Shown piece after piece: positions 1 through 10,501 of a stretch of DNA of 64,000 nt (its first letter is position 1; every line of letters begins with the position of its first letter). The position numbers were made by a program, and so were the translations under genes. A model generated the notes under the pieces. That model ran no database searches. It saw only the letters and a program-made list of their open reading frames with translations, and was not told the origin of the DNA. Where the stretch lies: assembly GCF_014898055.3 (NCBI RefSeq), contig NW_023604861.1, positions 97,094,083 to 97,158,082 of the forward strand, in the 5' to 3' direction. Source of the stretch: Talpa occidentalis. Its lineage: Eukaryota > Chordata > Mammalia > Eulipotyphla > Talpidae.

Positions 1-858
1 GTGTCTAGGCCTTGGAAATGCACTTTTGGAGACAGGTATGAAGAAAATGCTACTGTAGCCAACCTTTCTAGCTCTTAGACAAGTCACTTGTCTCTGAGCC
101 TTACTTTCCTTATCTAGATGAATAGCTGCAGATTCTAGAGTGCCACTGTTTTTGTCAATGCTGTAATTCATTCTCCTCCACACTGCCATGGAAGTGAACT
201 TTCTAGAACGAATCTGTTCTTTGTTCCTCATTTGGCTTAAGACACATAAAAACCCTGTAGTACTTGCAGCATAAAAACAGATTCTTTGTTAGGACTTAGA
301 AGGTTCTTCCTGACTCAGCTGTAGGCTCTTTTCTCTCATCTTGCTTGGAAGTTCTAGCTTATGCTTACAGCTCTTCATAGGCTTTTGACCACAGAGTATT
401 TCTTCTTTCCCCTGGGACATTGACTTTCCAGGCAGCCCATTGCTTCCTGAGGACCACACAATCATCCTTAAGGGAGAAATGGCCCTACCAAGCTAGCCAG
501 ATCAGCCACAAGGCCAACCCTTGTGGCCAGGTGCTGCCACCAAGTCAGCCCTGCCTTGGACACGATGCCTTATTTTGGGGTCATCAGATGAGAGAGGGGA
601 TTTTTTAGGGGAGGCAGAGAGTGAGAGAGTGAGAAAGAGTACTCAAGAGCAGTGTTACTGTCTTGAGTGTAAAGAATTTATGAAGCAGGTATGAAGAGTT
701 CATCACAGTTACTTTCCTTCAGTGACCTCTGGGTGGCCTTGTGACACATCAGAGACTGAGCTCTTGATACATGAGCTTCATCACTGACCTCATGGAGTAC
801 CAGGCACCGAAGCAGCTACCCACACCCAGAAGAGTAGGTGGAATCAGTGATAACTCAC
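1..858 (-). other. MERTK: MERTK intron 13 (partial)
   Basis: This is intron sequence downstream of exon 13. The next kinase exon (expected to read like SSQREIEEFLSEAACMKDF) was looked for on the minus strand and is not present, so it lies outside the window. A MIR-like fragment sits near 69-127. The rest shows no recognisable repeat or coding potential beyond short chance ORFs. Confidence 0.9.
69..127 (+). mobile_element. MIR core fragment
   Basis: TTAGACAAGTCACTTGTCTC and TGAGCCTTACTTTCCTTATC match the MIR core. Confidence 0.6.
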
Positions 859-939
859 ATTTCATGGTCTTCACTGCCACTTTCTGAGAGGTGCCATCTT
901 GCTGATTAAGGTTGCCTTCCATTACAGACCCAAACTCAC
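859..939 (-). CDS. MERTK: MERTK exon 13: glycine loop and catalytic beta-3 lysine
   Basis: The exon encodes [20 protein letters not shown] and then AVKTMK. Together with exon 12 it forms GEGEFGSV, the G-x-G-x-x-G loop, followed by VAVK, whose lysine anchors ATP phosphates in all active protein kinases (K619 by counting along the human protein). The acceptor is GACTTTACAG and the donor AAAT|GTGAGT; the single T at the end starts the next leucine codon. The exon is 81 bp. It is the last exon in the window; the alpha-C helix, HRDLAARN, DFG and the tail lie beyond position 1. Confidence 0.97.
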
Positions 940-1331
940 CTGTAAAGTCAAACAACATCTACACTGAGTCTATGCAAAATCTCCCCCCACGCAAAAAATG
1001 CTGGCATGTCAGAGCTATGTGTCAGATGGGCTGACAGCTGCCCATCTGCCGGCAGCAAGGGATGGGGCACCCATGCAGGCCACCCATGCCTGAGGACCAG
1101 AGTGCAGGTGGGCACCAGCCTCCTGCTGTCACAAGTTTGGTTGGCTCACACTTAGCTCATCACTCTATAAGGTGATAAAATAATTCCATTTTAGTTATAA
1201 AATAGGACAATTTGTATTATAACTTAAATCTACAAAATAGTGTTTTTTTTTTTCATAAATACACATTGTTAAAAATTACTGTAAACTGCTTACTTTTTTT
1301 ACCTCAACTTTAAAAGGACTAAATTGCTCAC
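940..1331 (-). other. MERTK: MERTK intron 12 (392 bp)
   Basis: This is the shortest intron in the window, bounded by GTGAGC and a TTTACAG acceptor. It contains a T-run near 1243-1253 and no identifiable transposable element, unlike every longer intron here. Confidence 0.9.
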
Positions 1332-1427
1332 CTTCGCCTAGAATTTTTCCAAGAATGAGAAGATTTCTGTCAATCACAACATCTTCTAGTTTATTTTGCA
1401 GTTCCTGGCTGACGCCCAAACTGCTCA
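1332..1427 (-). CDS. MERTK: MERTK exon 12: juxtamembrane region and start of kinase N-lobe
   Basis: The exon encodes [20 protein letters not shown] and then [11 protein letters not shown]. The segment [20 protein letters not shown] begins the kinase domain, and the final residues enter the glycine-rich ATP-binding loop. The acceptor is CCTTTCCTCTACAG and the donor AAG|GTGAGC. Two leading bases complete leucine from exon 11 and the last base begins the second glycine of GEGEFGSV, so the nucleotide-binding loop is split by intron 12. The exon is 96 bp; intron 12 is only 392 bp. Confidence 0.97.
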
Positions 1428-2129
1428 CTGTAGAGGAAAGGGAAGGTATGAGAATCATTTGTGCTACCTTTTATTTGAATATAATTAAAATTATGTATAA
1501 AGCCCTATGAAATGGTTAAACATTTGTTTTATATGTTATGCATAGCTCTTCCCCCAAAATGCCAGCAGTAAAATATCACAGTTAATTAGCTTCTATGATT
1601 AAAGTGAGTAAAATGAACGCTTCAGGGCAAGATTCGTTCTGAAAGATTATAAAAACCATAACCGTCTCTCTCTCCCCAGTGTGTAGCAGCAGCAGGCAGC
1701 AAGCAGACTTAGGTAGCAGAGCTTTGTCCTGGACATTAGGAGGTAGGAAGACTAGTAATCGGTCCTTTCTAGTGGAGTATTTACTATTAGGTGCCTGACT
1801 ACTGTATATAGAAGAGGACTAGGACCAGGACACCTCTTGCTGCCCTTCCCTGTCAGAATGGGAGGCACAAGAACCACAGGAAACAGAGAACCCATCACTC
1901 TTCCACATATGGTACATGTAACTTCATCATAATGACATCGAAAGTGCTAAATTGGGTACTCTGGAGGGGAAATAGGATCTATAACAAAGTATAGATATGC
2001 ACCTCCAACAAATGTTACCCATAAGAGGCATTAGCCAGAGAGAGAGACCAATTCACTAACCAGTCAGCAAATGATTGATTTTGTGCCATAGTAGGCACAT
2101 GAGCAAGTCTTTAAAAGAAAAAAATGCAG

Positions 2130-2732
2130 GGGGCCTCCCTGGTGGCACAGGGGTTGAGCATAGCACTGTGGGGCTGTCTGCAGACTTTTTTTTTTTTTTA
2201 AATAGAGGCATGTTTTATTTATTTATTTGTTTGTTTGTTTGTTTGTTTATACATGCACTGGGTACAGTCAGAAGCGTGGGAGGGTGAGAGAATTCACCAG
2301 AGCCAGAGCGGGGAGCAGAGCAGGCAGAAGGACCGAGGTACACTGCTGAGGGGAGCAGCGGGCGGCAGGAGAGGTCTGCGTGCCATGTGGGACCCTCCTC
2401 CTGTGGCCGGGGAGCAGCCGGGGATCGAACCTGCGCCGCAGAGGCCGCGGGCAGCTTCGCAACCCAGCGCTCAACCGCTGTGCCACCGGGGAGGCCCTGT
2501 CTGCAGACTTTGCAGTGTAAGTTTGATCCCTGGCTGGCCAGGGAGCTACCCACATGGCCCAGCAGACCTCTCCTGTCTCACTCGCTACTCCCCTCAGCAG
2601 TGTACTTTGGTCAATCTGCCTGTTCTGTTCCCCACTCTGTCTCTGGTGAATCCTCTCACCCCCCCATACCTCTGGCCTATACCCCAGTTCTTGCATGCAT
2701 AAATAAATAAATCTTTTTAAAAAAGGAAAAAG
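2130..2732 (+). mobile_element. tRNA-derived SINE, older subfamily, interrupted by a second SINE
   Basis: The copy begins GGGGCCTCCCTGGTGGCACA (tRNA-like box A region), is interrupted at 2186-2496 by an antisense SINE, and resumes at 2512 with GTTTGATCCCTGG (box B) through the body and a TAAATAAATAAATC tail. The flanking repeat is GAAAAAAATGCAG (2117-2129) against GAAAAAATGCAG (2733-2744). Confidence 0.9.
2186..2496 (-). mobile_element. tRNA-derived SINE, younger subfamily, nested
   Basis: This antisense full-length copy has a poly-T/TTTA/TTTG tail at the low end and its head at 2496. It is flanked by a perfect 15-bp duplication CTGTCTGCAGACTTT (2174-2188 and 2497-2511), which is sequence of the host SINE. 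It therefore inserted after the host copy. Confidence 0.95.
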
Positions 2733-2842
2733 GAAAAAATGCAGCTAACTAGAAACATTAGCTCTTAGAGAAAACATTTTACCCTACGGCCCCACCAATA
2801 AAGGAATGAAAGCAATCCAAAAGAAGAGTATTTTAAACTTAA

Positions 2843-3935
2843 ATACATAGAAGGAAACATAGGCAAAACACTACATGATATGCACATCAAAGACATCTTT
2901 ACAGACACATCACCCAAAGCAGTGATAGTGAAGGCAAAGATAAACAGCTGGGACTACATCAAATTAAAGAGCTTCTGCACAGCAAAAGAGACAATAACAA
3001 AAACAAAGAGAAACCCCACCGACTGGGAGAAAATTTCTGCACACAACACTAATGATAAAAGACTGATCACAAAAATCTACAAAGACCTGATGAGACTCAA
3101 CAAAAATAAAGAAAATAATCCAGTCAAAAAATGGGCAGAAGAGCTAAAAAGAAACTTCTCTGAAGAGGAAATGCAAATGGCCAACAGGCATATGAAAAAC
3201 GTTCAAAGTCACTTGTAATCAGGGAAATGCAAATCAAAACTACAATGAGATACCATCTTACACCAGTGAGAATGGCACATATTAAAAAAACTAGCAACAA
3301 CAAATGTTGGTGAGGTTGTGGAGAAAAAGGAACTCTTCTGCACTGTTGGTGGGAGTGCAAACTGGTCCAACCACTATGGAGAGCTGTGTGGAGATTTCTG
3401 GACCTACTAAACATAGAGCTTTCATACGATCCAGCAATTCCACTCCTAGGTATTTACCCAAAGGACACAGAAACATCAATTCCAAAGAGCACCTGCACCC
3501 CTATGTTTATAGCAGCACTGTTCACAATAGCTAAGCTTTGGAAACAACCCAAATGCCCAAAAATAGATGACTGGATCAAGAAGATGTGGTACATATACAC
3601 CATGGAATATTACTCAGCATTCAAAAAAAGATAAACACATGAAATTTGCAGGAACATGGATGGTGCTGGAATGGATCATGCTCAGTGAAATAAGCCAGAA
3701 AGAAAAAGAAAAATACTGGATGGTCTCACTCATAGCAGGAATCTAGAAAACTTAAATAAGGGACCAGGAAAAAGAATAACTATAAGAAAGAAAATATCAA
3801 AATCAACAAACAACTATGAACCAGAGACACTCTATGGGGGGTGGGGGGCGGGGAAAGGAGAGCTTGGGGTCAAAATAAGTGGGTTGTAATTGTATGGGGA
3901 ATATAAAAAATAAAATTTAAATAAAATGTGAAAAA
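2843..3935 (+). mobile_element. LINE-1 3' end (ORF2 C-terminus plus 3'UTR), 5'-truncated
   Basis: The translation gives L1 ORF2 C-terminal segments (for example [20 protein letters not shown] frames are absent; the readable frame has [20 protein letters not shown] and [20 protein letters not shown]). A G-rich 3'UTR and A-rich tail follow. The ORF is broken by frameshifts, including an extra A in the poly-A run near 3625. A perfect 19-bp duplication AAGAGTATTTTAAACTTAA is at 2824-2842 and 3936-3954. Confidence 0.95.
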
Positions 3936-4629
3936 AAGAGTATTTTAAACTTAAGAGCAGAGACTTCAGTAAGTCAAAACTTCTAGATCAGAATAACAAC
4001 AATCCACATCAAATGGATTCACAGCAACTTGTATTCCATCATTCTTGTGTTTATTTTGCTATTGGTAATGTTTTTGGCTTTTTGGCAAACATCCCTAAAC
4101 ATGAATTTGATAATATTTGTACATACTTTCTACACTGTTTCGGAAAGTATTCAAGAACACAGTTATCCGTTTAGTCCCACTCTTCAAAGTAGAAGATTCT
4201 GTTCTCTGATTCAGCAAAACTCAAACCATAATTGTTATAAAGTATGTTGGCATATTGGTCGCTGAGCTGGTTGCCAGGAAAAAAACAGGAAATGAGCCTG
4301 ACTTTAAGTCAGATGCTTTGCTGTTTCTTTTACACCCCTGACCTCTATCCACATCTTCTCCTATCACTTCATTAGAGTTTGTGGCTAATGAGTCCTTAAT
4401 CCCAGCTACTTAGCCTCATGTCCGGTTCTAGATTTCCAGCAAACTGGCAGACATGGATGGATGTGGCAATGTCTGACATGTATTTGCCCATTTCTGAAGA
4501 CATTTTGGACATTAAAAATATCCATTTCATCTCCTTTGACTTTTATTAGAAATCTCAATTTATTTGCTCTTTCTTTGCTCTCAACTACTATAGTTTTTGC
4601 CAAAAAGGTAGAAATAAAAATCAACTTAC

Positions 4630-4715
4630 AGGTGAGTTCAATAGCTCGCCGACAGAAGGATTTTTTTGCTCTGTAATCGACCACTAATTCTGAATCCTCC
4701 TCTGTGAAGGCATTC
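4630..4715 (-). CDS. MERTK: MERTK exon 11: cytoplasmic juxtamembrane segment
   Basis: The exon encodes [20 protein letters not shown] and then CRRAIELT, the segment just inside the membrane that precedes the kinase domain. The family motif [24 protein letters not shown] is clear. The acceptor is TTTACCCAG and the donor CCT|GTAAGT. The 86 bp comprise 28 codons plus one base at each end. The human protein, from memory, has N and I where this sequence has D and R in VDYRAKK, a mild local difference. Confidence 0.97.
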
Positions 4716-4867
4716 CTGGGTAAATGAAAACAAAGACTCATGCTGTAGAGATAGGGTTGCAAAGCAGGTGCTGATTTCCTAAGGGTTCCCATAAAAGGGC
4801 TCTTTTATGATAAAGACATTTCCTAGCTGGAGAAATATCAAAATCTATTTTAGTAAGCTTACTTAGC

Positions 4868-5060
4868 TATATACGTAGACATATGTGTAGATGTATGTGT
4901 ATATATACCCTCTCTCTATACACACACTATATATACTATATATATATTTATATATACTGCATATAGTATATAGAGTATATAACACTATATAATATGTACT
5001 TATATATAATATATATACACTATATATACACACATATGTAAAACATCTGTTTTATACCAT
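4868..5060. repeat. TA-rich low-complexity tract
   Basis: Almost continuous TATA/ATAC/TATG sequence, partly self-complementary. Confidence 0.9.
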
Positions 5061-5077
5061 CAAACAAAGATGAATCA

Positions 5078-5197
5078 TCAAAAGCATAGAATAACTGAGA
5101 AGCTCTGAATGGCCAAAGCTGTAACAATCTGAGCAAAAAATTTAAGTAGTATTGGATTATAACCAAAGTATAAAATGAATATCCAAAGCCTCTCTTT

Positions 5198-5200
<3 letters not shown>
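5078..5200 (+). mobile_element. Ancient L1 3'UTR fragment
   Basis: AGTAGTATTGGATTATAACC and ATCCAAAGCC correspond to the same ancient L1 tail as at 32341-32410. It is followed by a CA repeat. Confidence 0.65.
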
Positions 5201-5236
<36 letters not shown>

Positions 5237-5270
5237 CACACATATATGTACACACACATACATATGGTCA
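5201..5270. repeat. CA microsatellite with TATA interruptions
   Basis: A (CA)n run near 5203-5230 is followed by mixed CATATATACACA units. It lies next to the ancient L1 tail. Confidence 0.93.
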
Positions 5271-5689
5271 CAGGCTCCCTGGGGGTTCAGGAGCTTTGGC
5301 CTTCATTTTCTTGGTTCTGTTTTACTGAGCCTATATGCTAGGTGATCTTAAGCAAATAAATCTATGAATTGTTCTATATTAATTACTGTTTCAACAAAGC
5401 TAACCATGAATTCCTAATTAATGCTATAAACCGCATCTACTATTAATTTTTAAGGATATCAGCAAATTAGACTCAGCACCTCTTAATTACTAAGTTGAAA
5501 GTCTCCATTCAGAATCATAGAATTTGGAATTGTAGTGACTTTGGACATCATTTAAAAATAGATAATACAAGGAAGACTGAAAAAGTTAAAAGGCTTGTTT
5601 ATGTGACAGAATTAAAGCTGGAACCCAGGTGTCTTATCTTTTTTTTTTTTTTTGGCTTTTTTTTTTGTCTTATCTTTTAATCCAGTGCC

Positions 5690-5790
5690 TTCCCTTCTGT
5701 ATGTCAGGCTTTCTGCAACCAAAGGGCCCTTGCATAAACTTTTCTTTCTGGCTGGAATACTCTTCCCCATCTCTTTCACCTAACCATGAT
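5690..5790 (+). mobile_element. L2-like fragment
   Basis: TTCTGGCTGGAATACTCTTC followed by CCCATCTCTTTCACC resembles the 3' end of L2. It is short and therefore uncertain. Confidence 0.45.
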
Positions 5791-5889
5791 GCACATTTTA
5801 TATTTATATACTTATATAATTATATAAGTAATTTATATATTATTACATATAATATTAATTATATAAATTTATGTTTATATACTTACTTT

Positions 5890-6050
5890 CTCTTTGCTGT
5901 ATTTTCATCTTTGCTCACTATCTCTTTTAATTATCCACTTTCAAAATATACTAGTCACATGGGTTAGTCACTGGGAGACAAAGAGGCAATATAGCCATTA
6001 TTTTGTTAGATGAGTGTGAACTGACAGACTTTGAAAGAGGTATAGCAATT
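5890..6050 (+). repeat. Direct repeat, copy 1 (partner at 9043-9180)
   Basis: Shared blocks in the same order include TTTCATCTTTGCTCACTA, GTCACTGGG, GAGGCAATA, GAGTGTGAACTG and CAGACTTTGAAA. The family is unknown. Confidence 0.85.
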
Positions 6051-7001
6051 GGTTATAACCATGATGCACATTTTCTATTTATTTGTGTGATTACTATCTG
6101 ATTTGTCATTAACTGAGTAAGAGCAGTGGTTGCTTTTGTTCACTGTATCCTGGGGCTCACAGATGCCTAGCAGCACCTGGTCTTCAAAACATATTAATGA
6201 GCTACTCAAGCCACTTCTTTAAGGGCTCTGTGCACTTACTCCATAGTGTGTCCACACACCACACCTAGACTCTGGGATATGTTTTAGTCAACTATATACT
6301 CTGAATTTGGAACAGATTTTGTTATTTAAAATATTCATTCTTAGAATTCACAGTAAGTTATAAAAATTACAAGGATAGAGTTGTAAACATAGAAAAGACC
6401 CAAGTCCTAAGAATGGAACAGACACAAATACAGGACAGTTTAGCTTCCATTCTTAAGCCCCTTCTCCGTGTCCATGGGAAGTTTTGAAATGAGTGGAGGG
6501 TCTAACAATAAGAGAAGGCTGTTTAGTTTCCTCAAAAATACTGTCACCGGCCCCTCCTTCATTCTTTTCCCATTCCAAACTGTTAACACTTTGTCTCTTC
6601 CAAAATACTTTCGCTGCTCCATGAGTGATAAACTAGACTTCATGGAAATCCAAACTCACTGCAGAGGCACTGGAATACAAAACTTGAGTTCCAGAGACAA
6701 CTTTCACCTGCATAATCTTTTCATAGGTTGCTGAAATGTGGCTTCCCAATTTTGTTGCTATTTAACCGCTATTTGGTTATAAAAGTCAGGTGTACAGACA
6801 ATAAAAAAAGTTTCCTTTGAATGTGAAAATACAGTTATTTTCTATTAGAAAAATATGAATTTTCATTATAGAAAATGCATAGAGTACAGCAAAAAACCAC
6901 AGATCTAGCTATAATTACATGATTCAGAATTGCTAATAGTTTGTGAATTTTCTTCTAGTATTTTTATCTGTATATATACTGCCTTTAAAAAAGATAATTA
7001 G

Positions 7002-7187
7002 TAATACAAAGTAAAAATCAAAATCAACAAGCAACTATAAACCAGAGACACACTATGGGGGGGAGAGGCGGGGAGAGGAAGGACTATGGTCAAAATAAGG
7101 GGGTGCAATTGTATGGGGAATATAACCAAAATGAAAATGCATACATTGTGCAAAAATGAAAAATGATGTAAGAATTATATAAAATTT
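7002..7187 (+). mobile_element. LINE-1 3'UTR-only insertion
   Basis: Only the last ~185 bp of the element are present: ACCAGAGACACACTATGGGG, a G-rich tract and an A/T-rich tail. The perfect duplication AAAAAAGATAATTAG is at 6987-7001 and 7188-7202. Confidence 0.92.
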
Positions 7188-7483
7188 AAAAAAGATAATT
7201 AGGATAATTTTTAAGACTTCTAATAAAAATCCTTATTTATTAGCAACTCATTTTGAGTAGGGAAAGCATATTGGTACCCCTCTCTAGAAGTGAGCCCCCT
7301 TCACTGTTGGCTGTCTTTGTAGGTGCTGGCCTGAGTAAGGAAGTTGCTGGAACCAGGATATGCATAAAACAGGGTACTGAGCTGGGTACAACGGGAGGAG
7401 CAGGGCCAACAGGAGAGACATTATCACCTGGTATAATGATCTTATCGGTACCACTGGGTAACACTTTTAACTGGGAAACTTAC

Positions 7484-7637
7484 CCAAACCTTGTCTCCTG
7501 GCATCTTTTTCTGATGGCCAGAGAAATATATAAAATTGACCCAATCAAAACAAATCCACAAAAGCAGCCAAGGAGGATGACCACAGGATCTGTGTTGCCT
7601 GGTGCTGGGGTTGATGAGGGGGCAAAATCTACCCAAC
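7484..7637 (-). CDS. MERTK: MERTK exon 10: juxtamembrane stalk and transmembrane helix
   Basis: The exon encodes [17 protein letters not shown] (the extracellular stalk), a ~23-residue hydrophobic helix starting [20 protein letters not shown], and a basic stop-transfer segment [11 protein letters not shown]. In human and mouse Mer this stalk is the region cut by ADAM17 to release soluble Mer. The proline/serine-rich stalk is preserved here, so shedding probably is too (inference). The acceptor is GCTGTTTTTCCAG and the donor GTAAGT. The exon is 154 bp: 50 codons plus two bases at each end. A LINE-1 fragment starts only 43 bp into intron 9 from the acceptor. Confidence 0.97.
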
Positions 7638-7680
7638 CTGGAAAAACAGCAATAGAATCGGTTCAAAACATCTCTTTGGG

Positions 7681-8362
7681 AAAAAAGAACTCTCCTGCAC
7701 TGCTGGTGGGAGTGCAAACTGGTCCAACCACTATAGAGAGCTGTGTGGAGATTTCTTGACCTACTATGTTTAATAGAGCTTCCATATAATCCAGCAATTC
7801 CACTCCTAGGTATTTACCCAAATGACACAGAAACAGTAATTCCAAAGGGCACCTGCATGCCTATGTTTATGGCAGCACTATTTACAATAGCTAAGATATG
7901 GAAACAACCCAAATGCCCAAAAATAGATGACTGGATCAAGAAGATATGGTACATATATACACTGGAATATTACTCAGCAATCAAAAAAGATAAACACATG
8001 CAGTTTGCAGCAACATGGATGGAGCTAGAAGGGATCATGCTCAGCAAAATAAGTCAGAAAGAGAAAGAAAAATACCGGATGGTCTCACTCATAGCAGGAA
8101 TTTAGAAAACCTAAATAAGAGACCAGGAAAAAGACTAATCAATGCAAAGTAATAATCAAAATCAACAAGCAACTATAAACCAGAGACATACTATGGGGGG
8201 GGGAATTAGGAAAGGGCAGGGTGAGTAAGAACTAGAGTCAAAAAGGGGGGGGGTGCAATTGTATGGGGAATATAACCAAAATGAAAAAGCATACATTGTA
8301 CAAAGATGAAAAATGATGTAAGAATTATATAAAATAAAAATATTAAAAATTACAAAACAAAA
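7681..8362 (+). mobile_element. LINE-1 3' end adjacent to MERTK exon 10
   Basis: The fragment contains the ORF2 C-terminal frame ([40 protein letters not shown]) and the family 3'UTR. A perfect 17-bp duplication CAAAACATCTCTTTGGG is at 7664-7680 and 8363-8379. It is antisense to MERTK. Confidence 0.95.
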
Positions 8363-9042
8363 CAAAACATCTCTTTGGGTTTGGAAATACATAAGTAGGG
8401 AAGAATAGAGAGTCAAAAGTTTTAGAACTTAGCCCTATCATATTTTGTGATCTACTAATGCAAGGAGTTCTTACATTGATGCTGCCAACTGGGACTCTGG
8501 AGAGTGGCCCAAATAACCAATGAGAAACTCTCCTCACGTCAGTTATAAATGTAGAAGGAATTGAAACAATGATAAAACAAATACTTACCTGGTACACTGA
8601 AATTAAAAGCACTAGAAACACTGAGAGTTAAATGTTTTCTTTGTAACACTCTTCAATGAAAAGTAGTTTGAACAGTGCTTGCCTTTTGTAGTCATAACTT
8701 GTGATACAGAGAGAATACATTTCCCATGCCCTGGGGAATTGTTTGGAGCAGCTTTCAATATTTTTATCCTTTGTGTTTTCGATGTAATAAACTATCTCTG
8801 AGAATTCCTTTGTGTCAAGATTTTTGGGGTGACTTCTGTTGGGACATCGTCATACTTTATGGAGCATCACTTCACTGGTGTGAGTAACTCAAGTAACTCA
8901 CCTTCATGGGCTTCTGTAACTGCATATCTAGGTCCATCAAATGGCAGGAGTAGCGACATTGCCTCAAACAGCTATTTCCCCCACAACTCCACATATTTTC
9001 AGTTTAAATTTCACTTCCAACACTCACTGTTTCTCACTGTTT

Positions 9043-9180
9043 CTCTTTGCTGCAATTTCATCTTTGCTCACTACCACTTTCGAAATACATGGGTTTGTCA
9101 CTGGGTGACAAGGAGGCAATAAAGCCACTGCTTTGTTATAAGAGTGTGAACTGGCAGACTTTGAAATAAGTGTAGTGATT
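9043..9180 (+). repeat. Direct repeat, copy 2 (partner at 5890-6050)
   Basis: Collinear with copy 1 but about 20 bp shorter, because copy 1 carries extra bases after CTCACTA and around CTAGTCAC. Exon 10 lies between the two. Confidence 0.85.
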
Positions 9181-10347
9181 CGCACACATCTGTTACTTAT
9201 ATAGTGATTTACAGACAAAAGAGCTAGCAGCAAAATTTATGTTTATGCAGTTACAGTTAATAAATGATGATAACTCAAATTCAAACCATATTCTTGGGAA
9301 ACTGGTGTTATTATATATTTAACTCAATACTGAAACTGAAGTGTGTGCATATTGGAACTGTGTAAAGCATGGAAAGCCAGCGCAGCAAAGATTTTTTAAA
9401 TGTTGACAGTTTTTTTTGTGAGTATGAGGAAGAATGCTCTGTAATCTTCAACTCTGAGTTTTTATATGTGACTTAGAATTAGAAATTTATGTCTGAATAT
9501 CTACCAGATAGACATGCCTTGTGCCCCATTATCAGTTGTTAATGTCTCCCAGGGACGGTCCCTGGGCTGCAGGAACTCTAATGTGACTCCAGTTCAGCAA
9601 GAAAAGGGAGAGCATGTTTGAGGGTCACTGACAGATGGACAGAAACTTAGTGATCTGCTCACAAGTCCAATCTGCATTGGGTACAAATGCCATATTGGCA
9701 AGCATTTATAACTGTACAAGTCACACTGATATAGATACCCAGGCAGGGAGTTTATGAGTTATTTGAATCAAGGGGAGTAGAAAAAGGCCACTCCAGGTGT
9801 CTATGGAAGCACGTACAGCATTTGGACCACTTGGGCCAGTGTGATAGCACCTGCCAAAGCTCCCTCCAACATGCAAAAACCAGCAGGCAGAACTGGGTGT
9901 TTAGCTCAGCAAGACCAGCACTGTCTGAGGACAGCTTCTGGAGGACACAACTTCCTATTCTGTACTGATCAGTCACTAAGCACTTTACCAAAGGCTTGAG
10001 TGGGTAACAACAGGAAAAGCAGCACCAGAAAGCTAAGGAACACCCATACCACTGACCTGAAATTCAGTCATGTACATGTCATTGAAACTAAGTTCAATAG
10101 GCCAAGCCAAGCTTAGTATTCTGAAAGACCACTTTTCCTAGTAAGTTATTACTATTGATAGTAACAGTAGTGGGTATTGGTCACTCTGACATGTGTCATC
10201 ATATCAACTACCTTTATTGTTGAAAAGATCCCTTTTGGTCTTTATTTTTCATTCTTAAACCAGCTTCTATCCCACAAATCACCCTTGCACAATCTGGGCA
10301 TTGCCTGGGCCGACAGGTTCTATCAGTGATAAGGACCCCCCTCTTAC

Positions 10348-10501
10348 CATGTGCAGGGATGAATATTTTCACTGGGTCACTGAAAGGCCCAACTCCCCCT
10401 TTTGTGACAGCTGCGATCCTCACTGTGCACGTGGCGTTGTGGACTTGAATGGAAATCTGAGCCTGGCTGTCGTTCCTGCCGACTTCTTCAGAGAGCTCTT
10501 T
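10348..10501 (-). CDS. MERTK: MERTK exon 9: second half of FN3 domain 2
   Basis: The exon reads [20 protein letters not shown], then [20 protein letters not shown], then [29 protein letters not shown] is the F/G hairpin of FN3 domain 2, and KIFIPAHG leads into the stalk. NAT and possibly NDS are glycosylation sites. The acceptor is CTGCCCCCAG and the donor GTAAGA. The 154 bp comprise 51 codons plus one base, which pairs with two bases of exon 10 to encode glycine. Confidence 0.97.

Larger units (their letters stand above)
1428..4629 (-). other. MERTK: MERTK intron 11
   Basis: This 3.2 kb intron holds a nested SINE pair (2130-2732) and a LINE-1 3' end (2843-3935). The remainder (1428-2116 and 3955-4629) shows no recognisable element. 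Confidence 0.9.
4716..7483 (-). other. MERTK: MERTK intron 10
   Basis: This 2.8 kb AT-rich intron holds a TA-rich tract (4868-5060), an ancient L1 tail with a CA microsatellite (5078-5270), a tiny poly-T insertion, an L2-like piece near 5690-5790, one half of a direct repeat (5890-6050) and a LINE-1 3'UTR-only insert (7002-7187). Between 6050 and 6980 I see nothing identifiable. Confidence 0.9.
7638..10347 (-). other. MERTK: MERTK intron 9
   Basis: This 2.7 kb intron has a LINE-1 3' end (7681-8362) almost at its 3' splice site and the second half of a direct repeat (9043-9180). Stretches 8380-9042 and 9181-10347 contain no element I can name. Confidence 0.9.

Noticed and set aside
849..858. 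Extension of exon 13 through the donor (CELSLIPP)
   Set aside because: The GTGAGT donor, the exon length and the expected next leucine codon all end the exon at 859.
2215..2710. Several overlapping open frames of 107-155 codons on both strands
   Set aside because: They read through the nested, GC-rich SINE pair; the same peptides recur in other SINE copies.
4868..5270. TA/CA tract as a regulatory element
   Set aside because: Ordinary microsatellite expansion beside an old L1 tail; nothing points to function.
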